A DNA stretch of 30,443 bases, taken from positions 1 through 30,443 of the forward strand of contig DATHDF010000103.1 of assembly GCA_035319185.1 (NCBI GenBank). Reading direction: 5' to 3'. The notes beneath the pieces were generated by a model. It did no database searches, had not been told where the DNA came from, and saw only the letters and a list, made by a program, of their open reading frames with translations. Numbering within the stretch: position 1 is the first letter of the stretch; every line of letters begins with the position of its first letter. Positions 15,775 through 24,492 of the stretch are shown piece after piece. Position numbers and translations under genes: made by a program. Source of the stretch: Fen-1308 sp035319185 (GTDB taxonomy: Bacteria; Nitrospirota; Thermodesulfovibrionia; Thermodesulfovibrionales; Dissulfurispiraceae).

Positions 15775-18204
15775 CTATAACGGCTTTCTCTTCAGCCGCA
15801 ACGAATTCGTAACTACCGACACGGAGCTGAAGGACATGGCCGCCGATGCTATCATCGGGTTGAGCAGGGGCCCTCCGAATATATGGAGCAGGCCTGCGGC
15901 AACCGGAATGCCGACGATATTGTAAATGAATGCCCAGAACAGGTTCTGCCTGATGGTCCTGATCGTAAGCCTGCTCAACTTTATGGCATCGACCACTGAT
16001 CTGAGGCTGCCTCTGGTAAGGGTGATGTCGGAAGCCTCGATCGCGATGTCTGTCCCGGTGCCGATTGCGATTCCGACATCTGCCGACGCAAGGGCCGGCG
16101 CATCGTTGATGCCGTCGCCCACCATTGCGGTGACCTTGTTTTCAGCCTTGAGTTTCTTTATTATGTCCGTCTTCCGGTCAGGCAGCACCTCCGCATAGAA
16201 TCGCTCAATGCCGACTTGACGAGCCATGCTCTCCGCTGTATTCCTGTGATCGCCGGTCAGCATCACGACCTCGATTCCCATGGAGACAAGCTCCCGCACA
16301 GCGGCAGCAGAATCCTCCTTGACAGGGTCGGCAATTGCGAACACGGCCCCCAGCGTTTTGTTGACGGCCATGAATACCGGCGTCTTGCCTTCCGAGGCGA
16401 ATTTGACGGTGATATCCTCAGCCTCAGAAGTGTCGATTCCTTCGCCGGACAGCAGGGCCTGATTGCCCATGATTATTTGGAGCTCCCCGTCGGTCTTTGC
16501 TTTCACGCCGCCCCCGGAGACAGATACGAAATCAAGCGGTTCTCGCACGGTGATCTTCTCACTGTTGGCCATTCTTACAATAGCTTTGCCAAGAGGATGC
16601 TCAGAAAGCTTCTCCGCCGACGCCGCGACTTGCAATAAATCGGCAACAGGCATATCACTATGCGACCCCAATTTTATTATATCGGCCACCTCCGGTTCGC
16701 CCTTGGTGATGGTCCCCGTCTTGTCCAGTATTACGACGTTTATCTTGTGGGCAAGCTCCAGTGCCTCCGCGTCCTTGATGAGTATTCCGTTTTCAGCTCC
16801 TTTCCCCGTACCGACCATGATGGCAGTCGGGGTTGCGAGCCCGAGTGCGCAGGGGCAGGCTATGATAAGCACTGCTATGAAGTTCATGAATGCCGGGGCA
16901 AACGCATGCTGCGGCCCTAATAAAAGCCAGAGCAGAAAGGTCATGACAGCTATACCCATCACAACCGGCACAAAGACACCTGCGATCTTGTCGGCGAGCC
17001 TCTGGATCGGCGCCTTGCTGCCCTGTGCTTCTTCCACCAGTTTGATGATCCTGGCGAGTGAAGTTTCTTTACCCACACGCATGGCAGCGAACCTGAAGCT
17101 GCCTGCCTTGTTAACTGTCCCGCCGTATACCATTGAGCCAGGCAACTTCTCAACCGGAATGCTCTCTCCCGTCAGCATGGATTCATCGATAGTCGATGCG
17201 CCCGATACCACTTCGCCGTCCACGGGCACCCGCTCGCCGGGGCGCACTACGATAACGTCTCCTTCGGAAACTTCCGCTATGGGGACTTCCCTCTCCTGGT
17301 CGCCTCTGAGAATGCATGCGGTTTCGGGCTGAAGACCGATTAGTTTTTTTATGGCCTCCGACGTCTTGCCTTTTGCCCTGGCTTCGAGCAGCCTGCCAAG
17401 CAGTATCAAAGTTATAATTGTTGCGGAAGTGTCGAAATATACGTTTGGCACAATGCCGCCGCTCGTGAATAATTGCGGCGTAAAAGTGGCTGCAAGGCTG
17501 AAAAAATATGCCGCATTGGTGCCCACGCTTATGAGAGTGTTCATATTGGTGGAGCCGTGTCTTATGGCCGAGACAGCGGCCTTATGAAACCGCAGCCCCG
17601 ACCAGAACTGCACCGGTGTGGCCAGAACAAGCAAAACGTACCAGCTGGAAATCACAGGGAGAGTGAACATGCTGCCGATTATGATAGGCACTGTAAGCAA
17701 CAGGCTGATGATAAAACGTAATCGAAGGGCCTCGTATTCTTTACGCCGCGTCTCCCGTTCGGAATCCGCGAATTCTTTGGTAATCAGGACCGCCGAATAT
17801 CCTGCATCCGCTATCACGCGCTTGAAGTCATCAAAGCCTGTTACAGTCGGAATATATTCGACAGAGGCCTTTTCCGTCGCAAGATTCACCGATGCCCCTA
17901 CAACGCCTTCTATTCCTTTCAATGCCTTTTCGACCGCACCAACGCAGGCGGCACAGGTCATGCCGTTTACGGCCACATCGAGCTTTCGGGTTCCCACCCC
18001 GTAGCCCTCGTCCTTTATCGCGTCGACGACTACCGGCAACAGCTTGGGGACGTCGGACTCTGAGAACTCGATTGTGGCGCGTTCCAGCGGCAGATTCACA
18101 GCCGCGCTTTTCACGCCTTCAACCTTCTTCAACGCCCGTTCGACAGCGGCGGAACAAGCCGCGCAGGTCATCCCGGTAACAGGTATGTCGATCTTCCTGG
18201 GCAT
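15775..18204 (-). CDS. copA: Copper-translocating P1B-type ATPase, two HMA domains
   Basis: 809 aa. Two heavy-metal-binding domains with GMTCAAC at 11-17 and 81-87 precede the eight-helix P1B core. Signatures: CPC in the sixth helix (near 450, ACPCALGLATP), phosphorylation site DKTGT near 495, and GDGINDAP near 696. A C-terminal MSFSSVSVVTNSLRL carries the Met-Ser pair typical of Cu(I) pumps. It exports Cu+ from the cytosol using ATP. No CopZ chaperone or CsoR/CueR regulator is in the window. It follows the LemA gene on the same strand after 57 bases containing an imperfect inverted repeat. No Shine-Dalgarno is seen. Confidence 0.96.
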   Translation of the reverse strand: MPRKIDIPVTGMTCAACSAAVERALKKVEGVKSAAVNLPLERATIEFSESDVPKLLPVVVDAIKDEGYGVGTRKLDVAVNGMTCAACVGAVEKALKGIEGVVGASVNLATEKASVEYIPTVTGFDDFKRVIADAGYSAVLITKEFADSERETRRKEYEALRLRFIISLLLTVPIIIGSMFTLPVISSWYVLLVLATPVQFWSGLRFHKAAVSAIRHGSTNMNTLISVGTNAAYFFSLAATFTPQLFTSGGIVPNVYFDTSATIITLILLGRLLEARAKGKTSEAIKKLIGLQPETACILRGDQEREVPIAEVSEGDVIVVRPGERVPVDGEVVSGASTIDESMLTGESIPVEKLPGSMVYGGTVNKAGSFRFAAMRVGKETSLARIIKLVEEAQGSKAPIQRLADKIAGVFVPVVMGIAVMTFLLWLLLGPQHAFAPAFMNFIAVLIIACPCALGLATPTAIMVGTGKGAENGILIKDAEALELAHKINVVILDKTGTITKGEPEVADIIKLGSHSDMPVADLLQVAASAEKLSEHPLGKAIVRMANSEKITVREPLDFVSVSGGGVKAKTDGELQIIMGNQALLSGEGIDTSEAEDITVKFASEGKTPVFMAVNKTLGAVFAIADPVKEDSAAAVRELVSMGIEVVMLTGDHRNTAESMARQVGIERFYAEVLPDRKTDIIKKLKAENKVTAMVGDGINDAPALASADVGIAIGTGTDIAIEASDITLTRGSLRSVVDAIKLSRLTIRTIRQNLFWAFIYNIVGIPVAAGLLHIFGGPLLNPMIASAAMSFSSVSVVTNSLRLKRKPL

Positions 18205-18209
18205 AATAT

Positions 18210-18251
18210 TTCAGAATTGAGAAGACAGAAGCTTGACTTCTTTCTCCTGAA
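18210..18251. repeat. Imperfect inverted repeat between lemA and copA
   Basis: A purine-rich left arm (18210-18231, ending GACAGAAG) pairs imperfectly with a pyrimidine-rich right arm CTTCTTTCTCCTGAA (18237-18251). It may be a weak terminator for the LemA transcript. It is similar in texture, but not clearly homologous, to the inverted repeats at 18873 and 23075. Confidence 0.3.
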
Positions 18252-18261
18252 TCCTTCTATT

Positions 18262-18840
18262 TCAGAACTTCACCTTTGGCGCTTCCTTTTCCGCGGCAGG
18301 CACCTCATAATAGGCCGCCTGCTGCACTCCGGCGATGGAAGCTATGATGCTGCCCATTACAGTCCTCCGGTAAGTATTCAGCATTTGCGCCACATCGTTG
18401 TATCTCTTCCTTTCGACAGCTATGCGGTTTTCAGTCCCTTCCAGGCTGTCTTGAAGCTTCAGGAAGGATTCATTCGCTTTGAGCTGAGGATAGGACTCTC
18501 TCAGCACAAGCAGGCGGGAAAGCATGCCTTCGAGCTGGTTCGATGCCTGTATTTTCTGGCCGGTGTCCTTGGCCTGAAAGTATTTTGTCCTTGCCTCGGC
18601 GATGTTTTCGAAGAGCTGCTTTTCGTGAGTTGCATAACCCTTGACAGTCTCGACAAGGTTTGGTATCAGGTCATAGCGCCGCTTCAGCTGATTGTCGACC
18701 TGCGCCCACTGCGCCTTAACCTGCTCATCCAATGCAATCGCCTTATTGTACTGGCCGACCGCCCACCCGCCGATTCCGATGACAATTATGGCGATTATCG
18801 CTACTATGCCCAATGCTATTTTCACTCCGTTACCCATCAT
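18262..18840 (-). CDS. LemA family protein
   Basis: 192 aa. One N-terminal membrane helix (8-28, VKIALGIVAIIAIIVIGIGGW) is followed by a long helical domain: YNKAIALDEQVKAQWAQVDNQLKRRYDLIPNLVETVKGY is the LemA hallmark (residues 31-69). The N-terminus is probably in and the helical part outside. Function is unsettled in the family; it is usually next to a TPM-domain protein, as here. Two adjacent ATGs (18840 and 18837) follow AAGGAGG; the second is better spaced. It lies in one unit with the TPM and nucleotidyltransferase-like genes. Confidence 0.93.
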   Translation of the reverse strand: MMGNGVKIALGIVAIIAIIVIGIGGWAVGQYNKAIALDEQVKAQWAQVDNQLKRRYDLIPNLVETVKGYATHEKQLFENIAEARTKYFQAKDTGQKIQASNQLEGMLSRLLVLRESYPQLKANESFLKLQDSLEGTENRIAVERKRYNDVAQMLNTYRRTVMGSIIASIAGVQQAAYYEVPAAEKEAPKVKF

Positions 18841-18872
18841 AAACCTCCTTTAAATATTTTTAAAAGTTTTAT

Positions 18873-18935
18873 GTTTAAGAGTTTAGGCGTTTAATAAAGG
18901 CAACTCTTCAACTCCCAACATTTAAACTCTCTAAC
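18873..18935. repeat. Imperfect inverted repeat, AGTTTA-rich, between the TPM and lemA genes
   Basis: The left arm 18873-18891 and right arm 18917-18935 are reverse complements at about 15 of 19 positions (core AGAGTTTA / TAAACTCT). It occupies most of the 103-base gap, between the upstream stop and the LemA Shine-Dalgarno. The texture (GAGTT[TA]A units) matches the longer inverted repeat at 23075-23164. Confidence 0.5.
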
Positions 18936-18943
18936 TGTCTTTA

Positions 18944-19759
18944 TCACCAATCGCCGGATGCGCCTCCGCCGCCGAAATCGCCGCCTCCGCCCCCGCTGAA
19001 GCCGCCATCACTACCGCCTCCGAAACCGCCTCCGAATCCTCCTCCGCCGAAGCCTCCCGGGCCGCCCCAATAGCCGCCGTATGATCTCCTCCTCATAAGA
19101 GAAAAGATAAAGGGAACCGCAAACATGATGAGGATTGATATCCAGAACAGATCGGAAAGGCTGAAGCCCCTTCCTCTTTTTGTTTGCAAGGCGGACGCCT
19201 TCGGCAGCCCGGTGATTTCCACGTTCTGGGCTGCCGCTACAGTTTTTATAATCTCAAGGGTTGCATTGAAGATCCCGCTGCCGTAATCGCCTTTCCTGAA
19301 ATAGGGGACCAGATATTGCCTGCCTATTGTTCCGACGAGACTGTCAGGCAACGTCCCTTCCAGGCCATACCCGACTTCGATGCGGTATTTGCGATCATTC
19401 ACGGCTACAGTAAGCAAGATGCCGTTGTCTTTTCCCTTCTGGCCGAGCTTCCATTTTTCATGTGCCATCCTGATCGAAAAATCTTCTATACTGTCCCCGT
19501 CGAGGCTTTTAATTGTCAGGACGACCATCTGAGCCGAGGTCTTCTGCTCCAGCTCCTTGAGATATGCGTTCAGCCTGGCCTGAACTTCGCTGTCGAGGAT
19601 TCCGGCGAGGTCCACGACATAAGCCTGCGGAGAGGCCGGAGGCTCAGGTGTTACCGCATAAGCGGCATGCGCAACCAGGAGCAGGCACCCCATCAGCAGA
19701 ATGAGGAAGGCCCTTTCGATTGATTCAGTGATCCGGTCTGATCTACTGCGCAAGCGCAT
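18944..19759 (-). CDS. TPM-domain membrane protein with Gly-rich tail (YgcG-like)
   Basis: 271 aa. A signal/anchor helix at about 18-35 precedes a periplasmic TPM domain (45-180: YVVDLAGILDSEVQARLNAYL, GILLTVAVNDRKYRIEVGYGLEG, GIFNATLEII). A second membrane helix follows near 205-222, then a basic stretch and a glycine-rich, low-complexity tail (about 228-271) dominated by GGG, GF and GD. This layout is the common LemA partner. Molecular function is unsettled; phosphatase-like and membrane-protein quality roles have been proposed for relatives. The start at 19759 overlaps the upstream gene by 17 bases and has no strong Shine-Dalgarno, so translation is probably coupled. Confidence 0.9.
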   Translation of the reverse strand: MRLRSRSDRITESIERAFLILLMGCLLLVAHAAYAVTPEPPASPQAYVVDLAGILDSEVQARLNAYLKELEQKTSAQMVVLTIKSLDGDSIEDFSIRMAHEKWKLGQKGKDNGILLTVAVNDRKYRIEVGYGLEGTLPDSLVGTIGRQYLVPYFRKGDYGSGIFNATLEIIKTVAAAQNVEITGLPKASALQTKRGRGFSLSDLFWISILIMFAVPFIFSLMRRRSYGGYWGGPGGFGGGGFGGGFGGGSDGGFSGGGGGDFGGGGASGDW

Positions 19760-20486
19760 TTACAATCCCGGCGATTGCTTCCAGGCTGCCGTAATATTGT
19801 TCAAGAAGTAAAAGGAGTTCATCTTTATTCTTTATCGGGTTGTCTTTCAGCGAGATTGCCCTGAGGAGTACCTCTTTGTCGATACCGGTCGCGCTACTGA
19901 TGGCGCTGATTATTTCTGTTTTTGCAATGACGGGCCCTTTGCCCAGAAGGTGCATTATGGCCCTGAATATCGGGATGCAGCCCTTGATGGACCTGTAAAG
20001 CAGATGGGAAACCCTTTCAGCTTCGCCCATTGATGCTATATAGCCATTCCACACCCCTATAAGTCTTGTCTTCATTTCTCGCTCGCACTGAAGCCGTAAC
20101 AGACTGCTGTTTATTTCAAGCCCTTTGAGGATGTCGGCCCCCCATGCAGTCTTGTGAATAGACCTGAGATCGAGGAACTCAACAGGAAATACATCCAGCG
20201 ATTCACTGATATAGGCCGGTGTCATTACAAGAGGCGCGGAGATGCCTTTCGGCTTATATTTCTTGCCGAGAGGCGCCAGAAATTTGAAGAAGTCGAAATG
20301 CAGGTCCGCCAGCACTATCAATGAGTTCACATCGGACGCCTTCGGGCTGAAGTCGGAAGTAATGGCGCTTCCCGTCACATAGAGCGAATGCACTTTCTCT
20401 GGGCAACACGACAGTACTTCGTCGAAAAAAGGCCGTATCCTGTCGGCTGCGTCGGGCAAAACTCCGCTTAGATCGAGCTTTTCCAT
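19743..20486 (-). CDS. Nucleotidyltransferase-fold protein with altered active-site motif
   Basis: 247 aa, cytosolic. Near the N-terminus LYVTGS (Gly39-Ser40) is followed 12 residues later by DVN (Asp52, Asn54), the layout of a Pol-beta-type nucleotidyltransferase GS...DxD motif with the second Asp replaced by Asn. The remaining part is helical with no recognised domain. Substrate is unknown, and with the altered motif it may be non-catalytic. The C-terminus overlaps the TPM gene by 17 bases, making it the first gene of a three-gene unit with TPM and LemA. An extended -10 lies exactly six bases before the ATG and no Shine-Dalgarno is present. Confidence 0.7.
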   Translation of the reverse strand: MEKLDLSGVLPDAADRIRPFFDEVLSCCPEKVHSLYVTGSAITSDFSPKASDVNSLIVLADLHFDFFKFLAPLGKKYKPKGISAPLVMTPAYISESLDVFPVEFLDLRSIHKTAWGADILKGLEINSSLLRLQCEREMKTRLIGVWNGYIASMGEAERVSHLLYRSIKGCIPIFRAIMHLLGKGPVIAKTEIISAISSATGIDKEVLLRAISLKDNPIKNKDELLLLLEQYYGSLEAIAGIVNALAQ

Positions 20487-20492
20487 GTTTTC

Positions 20493-20501
20493 ATTATAAC
20501 A
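20493..20501 (-). promoter_or_regulatory. Extended -10 promoter with leaderless geometry
   Basis: Minus strand TGT-TATAAT: the hexamer is at 20493-20498 and the TG at 20500-20501. Six bases separate it from the ATG at 20486, so the predicted +1 is the start codon itself. It separates the nucleotidyltransferase/TPM/LemA unit from the efflux operon upstream. Confidence 0.6.
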
Positions 20502-20511
20502 TGCGCTGCGT

Positions 20512-22053
20512 TCAGTGCATGCCGGGGGCGACCGTTGTCTTGCCCGCCCTCATCAACAGGACCAGCGGCAGGACGCAGAGCATGATGATGCAGACCAGAT
20601 GGAAGGCATCGTTGAAAGAGAGCATCGACGCCTGTCTGAGCATTTCTCCGTAAATGGTCGCAACTCCTCCCTGCTGCGCGGACAGGGGATCTGCTCCGCT
20701 GAGTTGTATGGCTTGCGTGCTCTGGGCAACAGCCATCCGGTATGCGGTGTCATATGGTGTCAGACTGTCGACAAGATGTGCCTGATGAAATTGGGCCCTG
20801 CGAGCCAGGATAGTGGTAACAAAGGCGACTCCGAAGCTTCCCCCAAGGTTTCTCAGCAGGTTATATATTCCGGTAGCATTGGCCATATCTTCCTTACTTA
20901 TGCCGGACATGGTAAGCGTCGTCAGCGGGATAAAGAAAAAGCCCATGCCTATGCCCAGGACAACCCGCGGCCAAATTACGGTTGCAAAGTCTGCGCCGAG
21001 CGTGAAGTTGGACATGAGGTAGGTCGCGTAAGCGTTTACCAAAATCCCGAACGACAGCAGCGCCTTCGGGTTCACCTTTGTTACCAGTCTGCCGGCAAGC
21101 GGCAGCGATATCAGCGTGGCGATGCCACCCGGTCCCAGAACGACCCCTGCAAGATAGGCTGTATAACCCATAAGTGACTGGAGGTAGATGGGCAGGAGGA
21201 CAATGCTGGCAAACAGGTTGAAGAACCCGATAAACATTACGGTGCTGCCGGTGCTGAACGAGATGTTCCTGAATGCCTTGAGATCGACGATAGGATGTTC
21301 CGCAAAGAAGCGCTCCACTATCACGAATGAAATCAGAGAAACTGCCGAGATGATGCTGAGCGTCAGGATGAAGCTGGATTCGAACCAGTTGTCCTGCTGG
21401 CCCTTGTCAAGGACTATCTGCAGGCAGCCGAGACCGGCGGCAAGCAGCAGCAGCCCCCAGTAGTCAATTCTCATCTTCTGCCTCTTCATATAGGGCGGAT
21501 CGCTTATCACCATCATCGTCATGAAGATGGAAATGATGCCGATCGGGATATTTATATAAAAGATCCAATGCCACGACCAGTTGTCGGTTATCCAGCCGCC
21601 GAGGAGCGGTCCTATTATAGGGCCGAACATTATGCCCACGCCGAAGACTGCCATGGCAATGCCGTGCTGTCGCGGGGGGAATGTTTCGAGAAGTATCGAT
21701 TGCGATATCGGCTGCAATGCTCCACCACCTATGCCCTGCAGTATCCTGAAGAACACGAGGCTTTGCAGGCTCCAGGCCGAGCCGCACAGGAAAGAGCTGA
21801 CAGTAAAAAGCACGATCGAAAATATCAGATAGCGTTTTCTTCCAAACAGCCTGCTGAGCCATCCCGTCATTGGTATGATGATGGCATTTGAAACAAGATA
21901 TGAGGTTACGGTCCAGGTGGATTCGTCGATGCCCGCAGAAAGGCTGCCGCGTATGTGATCAAGCGAGACGTTGACAACCGATGTGTCCACTATCTCTATG
22001 AGCGTGGGCAGCATGACGGTCAGCGCGACGATCCATTTGTTCCACCTGTTCAT
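20512..22053 (-). CDS. DHA2-family (EmrB/QacA-type) MFS multidrug transporter
   Basis: 513 aa with about 14 predicted membrane helices, the usual DHA2 length. The motif-A region is WLSRLFGRKRYL and the motif-C-like stretch is GVGIMFGPIIGPLLGGW, typical of drug:H+ antiporters. It would pump substrate through the adaptor into a TolC-type channel. The ATG overlaps the adaptor stop by four bases (ATGA), so it is tightly coupled. It is the last gene of the TetR-led operon. Substrate cannot be read from sequence; the neighbouring polyketide locus is a candidate source. Confidence 0.95.
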   Translation of the reverse strand: MNRWNKWIVALTVMLPTLIEIVDTSVVNVSLDHIRGSLSAGIDESTWTVTSYLVSNAIIIPMTGWLSRLFGRKRYLIFSIVLFTVSSFLCGSAWSLQSLVFFRILQGIGGGALQPISQSILLETFPPRQHGIAMAVFGVGIMFGPIIGPLLGGWITDNWSWHWIFYINIPIGIISIFMTMMVISDPPYMKRQKMRIDYWGLLLLAAGLGCLQIVLDKGQQDNWFESSFILTLSIISAVSLISFVIVERFFAEHPIVDLKAFRNISFSTGSTVMFIGFFNLFASIVLLPIYLQSLMGYTAYLAGVVLGPGGIATLISLPLAGRLVTKVNPKALLSFGILVNAYATYLMSNFTLGADFATVIWPRVVLGIGMGFFFIPLTTLTMSGISKEDMANATGIYNLLRNLGGSFGVAFVTTILARRAQFHQAHLVDSLTPYDTAYRMAVAQSTQAIQLSGADPLSAQQGGVATIYGEMLRQASMLSFNDAFHLVCIIMLCVLPLVLLMRAGKTTVAPGMH

Positions 22054-23060
22054 CTTTCGATAATTACAGTCGGAACTACCGACATGCCCACGCGCAGGAC
22101 ATGAGGGTTTTCTTTATTGTTCAGGACAATCTTTACGGGTATTCTTTGGACAACCTTAACATAGTTTCCAGTAGCATTTTCGGGAGGGAATAGCGAAAAT
22201 GCCGAGCCTGTGCCGGCCATGATGCTGTCCACCTTGCCCTGAATGGTTGTGCCCGGATAACTGTCTACCTTAATGTCGACCTTCTGACCATGGCGGATCC
22301 TTGCGAGCTGGGTTTCCTTGTAATTCGCCACAATCCATACATCTTCGAGCGTGACCAATGCCATGAGGGGCTGACCGGGCTGCACCTGGTTGCCTTTTTC
22401 CACATTCTTTTTTGTTATGCGCCCGTCCGCCGGGGCGTAGAGTTTCGTATACCCTATATTCAGTTCTTCGGTCTTTAGCCTGGCTTCCTTTGCCGTGACG
22501 GAAGATGTCTGCGACGCAACTGACGCTTCAGCCTGACGAAGCAATTCGCGCGAGGCCTTTACTTCCGAGAGCGTGACGTCATAGCCGGTCTTCGTCTTGT
22601 CGTAACGTTCTTTTGATATGGCCCCTTTACCGTAGAGCGCCTCGGCTCTGCGTATGTCTATTTCTGCTTGGCGGAGGTTGGCTCCCTGAAGCTCAAGCTG
22701 CGCCCTGGCCGACATAACCCGGGCCTGCGCCTCAGCCAGCTTAGATTTCTCAGCATTAACCGATGACAAGGCTTCCTGCATACGCGCGTCATAATCCTCG
22801 GGGGCAATTTCAACGAGCAGATCGCCTTTCTTGACCATCTCGTTATCATTGACATTCACCGCCCGTACGGTGCCGGATATCTTTGGAGCGACGCTATATA
22901 TCCGTCCGTCTACAAAGGCATCGTCGGTCGTGATATGATGGGCCTTATAGTCCATGTAGAAAAAAAGCGCTGCCGCTCCCACAATCAGCGCTAGCGCAAA
23001 TGAGACGATCACGATCTTTCTCTTCCCATTATTTCCGTTATCCTTTTTTTCTTCTTCCAT
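22050..23060 (-). CDS. EmrA/HlyD-family membrane fusion protein
   Basis: 336 aa. A short cytosolic lysine-rich tail leads into one membrane helix (about 15-35), then the first lipoyl half (SGTVRAVNVNDNEMVKKGDLLVEI, roughly 61-86), a long coiled-coil hairpin (about 90-190), the second lipoyl half (ADGRITKKNVEKGNQVQPGQPLMALV) and a beta-barrel. It bridges the inner-membrane MFS pump and the outer-membrane channel. It is coupled to the transporter by a four-base overlap. The ATG at 23060 has GGAG five to six bases upstream. The gap to the preceding tolC gene is filled by a long inverted repeat. Confidence 0.95.
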   Translation of the reverse strand: MEEEKKDNGNNGKRKIVIVSFALALIVGAAALFFYMDYKAHHITTDDAFVDGRIYSVAPKISGTVRAVNVNDNEMVKKGDLLVEIAPEDYDARMQEALSSVNAEKSKLAEAQARVMSARAQLELQGANLRQAEIDIRRAEALYGKGAISKERYDKTKTGYDVTLSEVKASRELLRQAEASVASQTSSVTAKEARLKTEELNIGYTKLYAPADGRITKKNVEKGNQVQPGQPLMALVTLEDVWIVANYKETQLARIRHGQKVDIKVDSYPGTTIQGKVDSIMAGTGSAFSLFPPENATGNYVKVVQRIPVKIVLNNKENPHVLRVGMSVVPTVIIER

Positions 23061-23074
23061 AATGACTCCGTATC

Positions 23075-23164
23075 GAGTTAAGGAGTGAAGGGTTCAGGAG
23101 TTAAAGAGTTAATAAGATAGTCTATATAACTCCTTATCACTTAAACCCTTGAACTCCTTAACTC
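23075..23164. repeat. 90-base near-palindrome between a tolC gene and the adaptor gene
   Basis: Arms 23075-23116 and about 23121-23164 are reverse complements at about 80% of positions, with 12 perfect outer pairs (GAGTTAAGGAGT) and a very short loop. It nearly fills the intergenic space, ending next to the tolC stop and about 15 bases from the adaptor ATG. As RNA it would form a long imperfect hairpin inside the efflux operon. It resembles the shorter element at 18873-18935. Confidence 0.75.
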
Positions 23165-24481
23165 TTATTTATATTGTTCCGTCAGATCTTCCCCTGTAGC
23201 ATAGATCAACCCATCATGTGCCCGTCGCATATCATATAGAGCCTTATAAAAATTCTTTTCGGCCAGCGTGAGTAGCGATATTGCATCCAGCACATCTGTA
23301 GCCGTGCCGACGCCTTCTTCGTATCTGACTTTGTTTATACGAAGGTTCTCTTCTGCCTGCTTGATGGCGTCTCTTGTTGTTGCCACACTGTCACGGGCGC
23401 TGCATTCGTCCAGATAGTATCTCTGCACTTCCAGTTTTATGTCGTCAATGAGCTTGGCCCTCTCTTCGCGAAGTTGTTCCGTCCTAACCCTGATCTTCGA
23501 TATCTCGGCCTTCGTCGCCCCGCCGCTGAACAGATTTATGGTCACGCCCAGGACCAGGGACCAGTTGTCTTCGTGCAGCTGATATTGGTTGCGAGTATAG
23601 TTATAGCCGCCTTCGGCGAAAAATGCGGGCAGGTAATCCGATCGCTTGGCCGTTTCCTGCAGGTCTCCGATCTTGATTCGACGGTCGGCTATCCTGATTT
23701 CCGGTCTCCGCTGCAATGCAGCATCCCACGACGTATCCAGGACCGGGGCGGGCAGAACATCGTCCGGAACTTCTACCGGCATTACATCGGCGGTAAGCGG
23801 CCTGGAGAGTATGTTGTTGATTCGGGATGCGTTATATATCCTCTGATTCTTCAGGGTCAGCAGCCTCTGTTGCGCATCGGAAAGTTTGACCTCGGCCTGC
23901 AGAAGATCGTTTTTTGTGATCACGCCGGCATCGAAGAGATCCCGGGCCTTCTCGTGGTGGGACTTGAGGGCGTCCACTTCACGCTGTCCCACTTCCACCA
24001 TCCGTCCGGACTCAAGAAGATTGAAATAGGCATTGATAAAGTCCAGGGCTACGAGGTTTTTCGTCCTTGATATGTCGTCCTTCGTCAGCTCCATGGATTC
24101 CAGCGACGCGCTGTACAGGGATTCGCGCGCCCAGAAGTCGAAGAGAGTCTGATGCACGGCAAGCGTATAAGAAGGGTAGTCCTTGTTCGCGGTCGGCACG
24201 CTCAGCGGGCCGAAGACTGCGCCGGGCTGGTGCGCAAGCATGGTGTATTCTGCGGAGGCGTTTACGATGGGGAAGAATCTCGAACGCGCGAGCGCAATGT
24301 CTTTTGAAGCCAGCTCCCTGTTGAAGCTCGCGATCCTTATGACCCTGTTTTCATCCGTAACCGCCCTGAGCCCGTCAGCCAGCGTCAGCGTCTGGAGCGG
24401 CTCCTGTGACCATACGGCAACCGGCAGGAGCGCAACTGTGGAGAGAATCAGCGATATCAGCGACATGCAAACTTTATTCAT
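23165..24481 (-). CDS. TolC-family outer-membrane efflux protein (second copy)
   Basis: 438 aa from ATG 24481, chosen because AGGAG lies seven bases before it; an ATG at 24496 overlapping the previous stop is the alternative. A signal peptide of about 28 residues ends near VAVWSQ. The mature part is the repeated TolC helical hairpin architecture: ALDFINAYFNLLESGRMVEVGQREVDALK and LDFWARE in the first half, IKLEVQRYYLDECSARDSVATTRDAIKQAEENLRI-type segments in the second. It forms a trimeric channel across the outer membrane and periplasm. It is second in the TetR-led operon and clearly divergent from the adjacent first TolC. Confidence 0.92.
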   Translation of the reverse strand: MNKVCMSLISLILSTVALLPVAVWSQEPLQTLTLADGLRAVTDENRVIRIASFNRELASKDIALARSRFFPIVNASAEYTMLAHQPGAVFGPLSVPTANKDYPSYTLAVHQTLFDFWARESLYSASLESMELTKDDISRTKNLVALDFINAYFNLLESGRMVEVGQREVDALKSHHEKARDLFDAGVITKNDLLQAEVKLSDAQQRLLTLKNQRIYNASRINNILSRPLTADVMPVEVPDDVLPAPVLDTSWDAALQRRPEIRIADRRIKIGDLQETAKRSDYLPAFFAEGGYNYTRNQYQLHEDNWSLVLGVTINLFSGGATKAEISKIRVRTEQLREERAKLIDDIKLEVQRYYLDECSARDSVATTRDAIKQAEENLRINKVRYEEGVGTATDVLDAISLLTLAEKNFYKALYDMRRAHDGLIYATGEDLTEQYK

Positions 24482-24492
24482 GTCAGATCTCC

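Noticed and set aside
16463..17332. A 289-codon open frame on the plus strand
   Set aside because: It lies fully antisense to copA, whose P-type ATPase motifs are continuous; low-complexity Ser/Thr/Pro composition is typical of a shadow frame.
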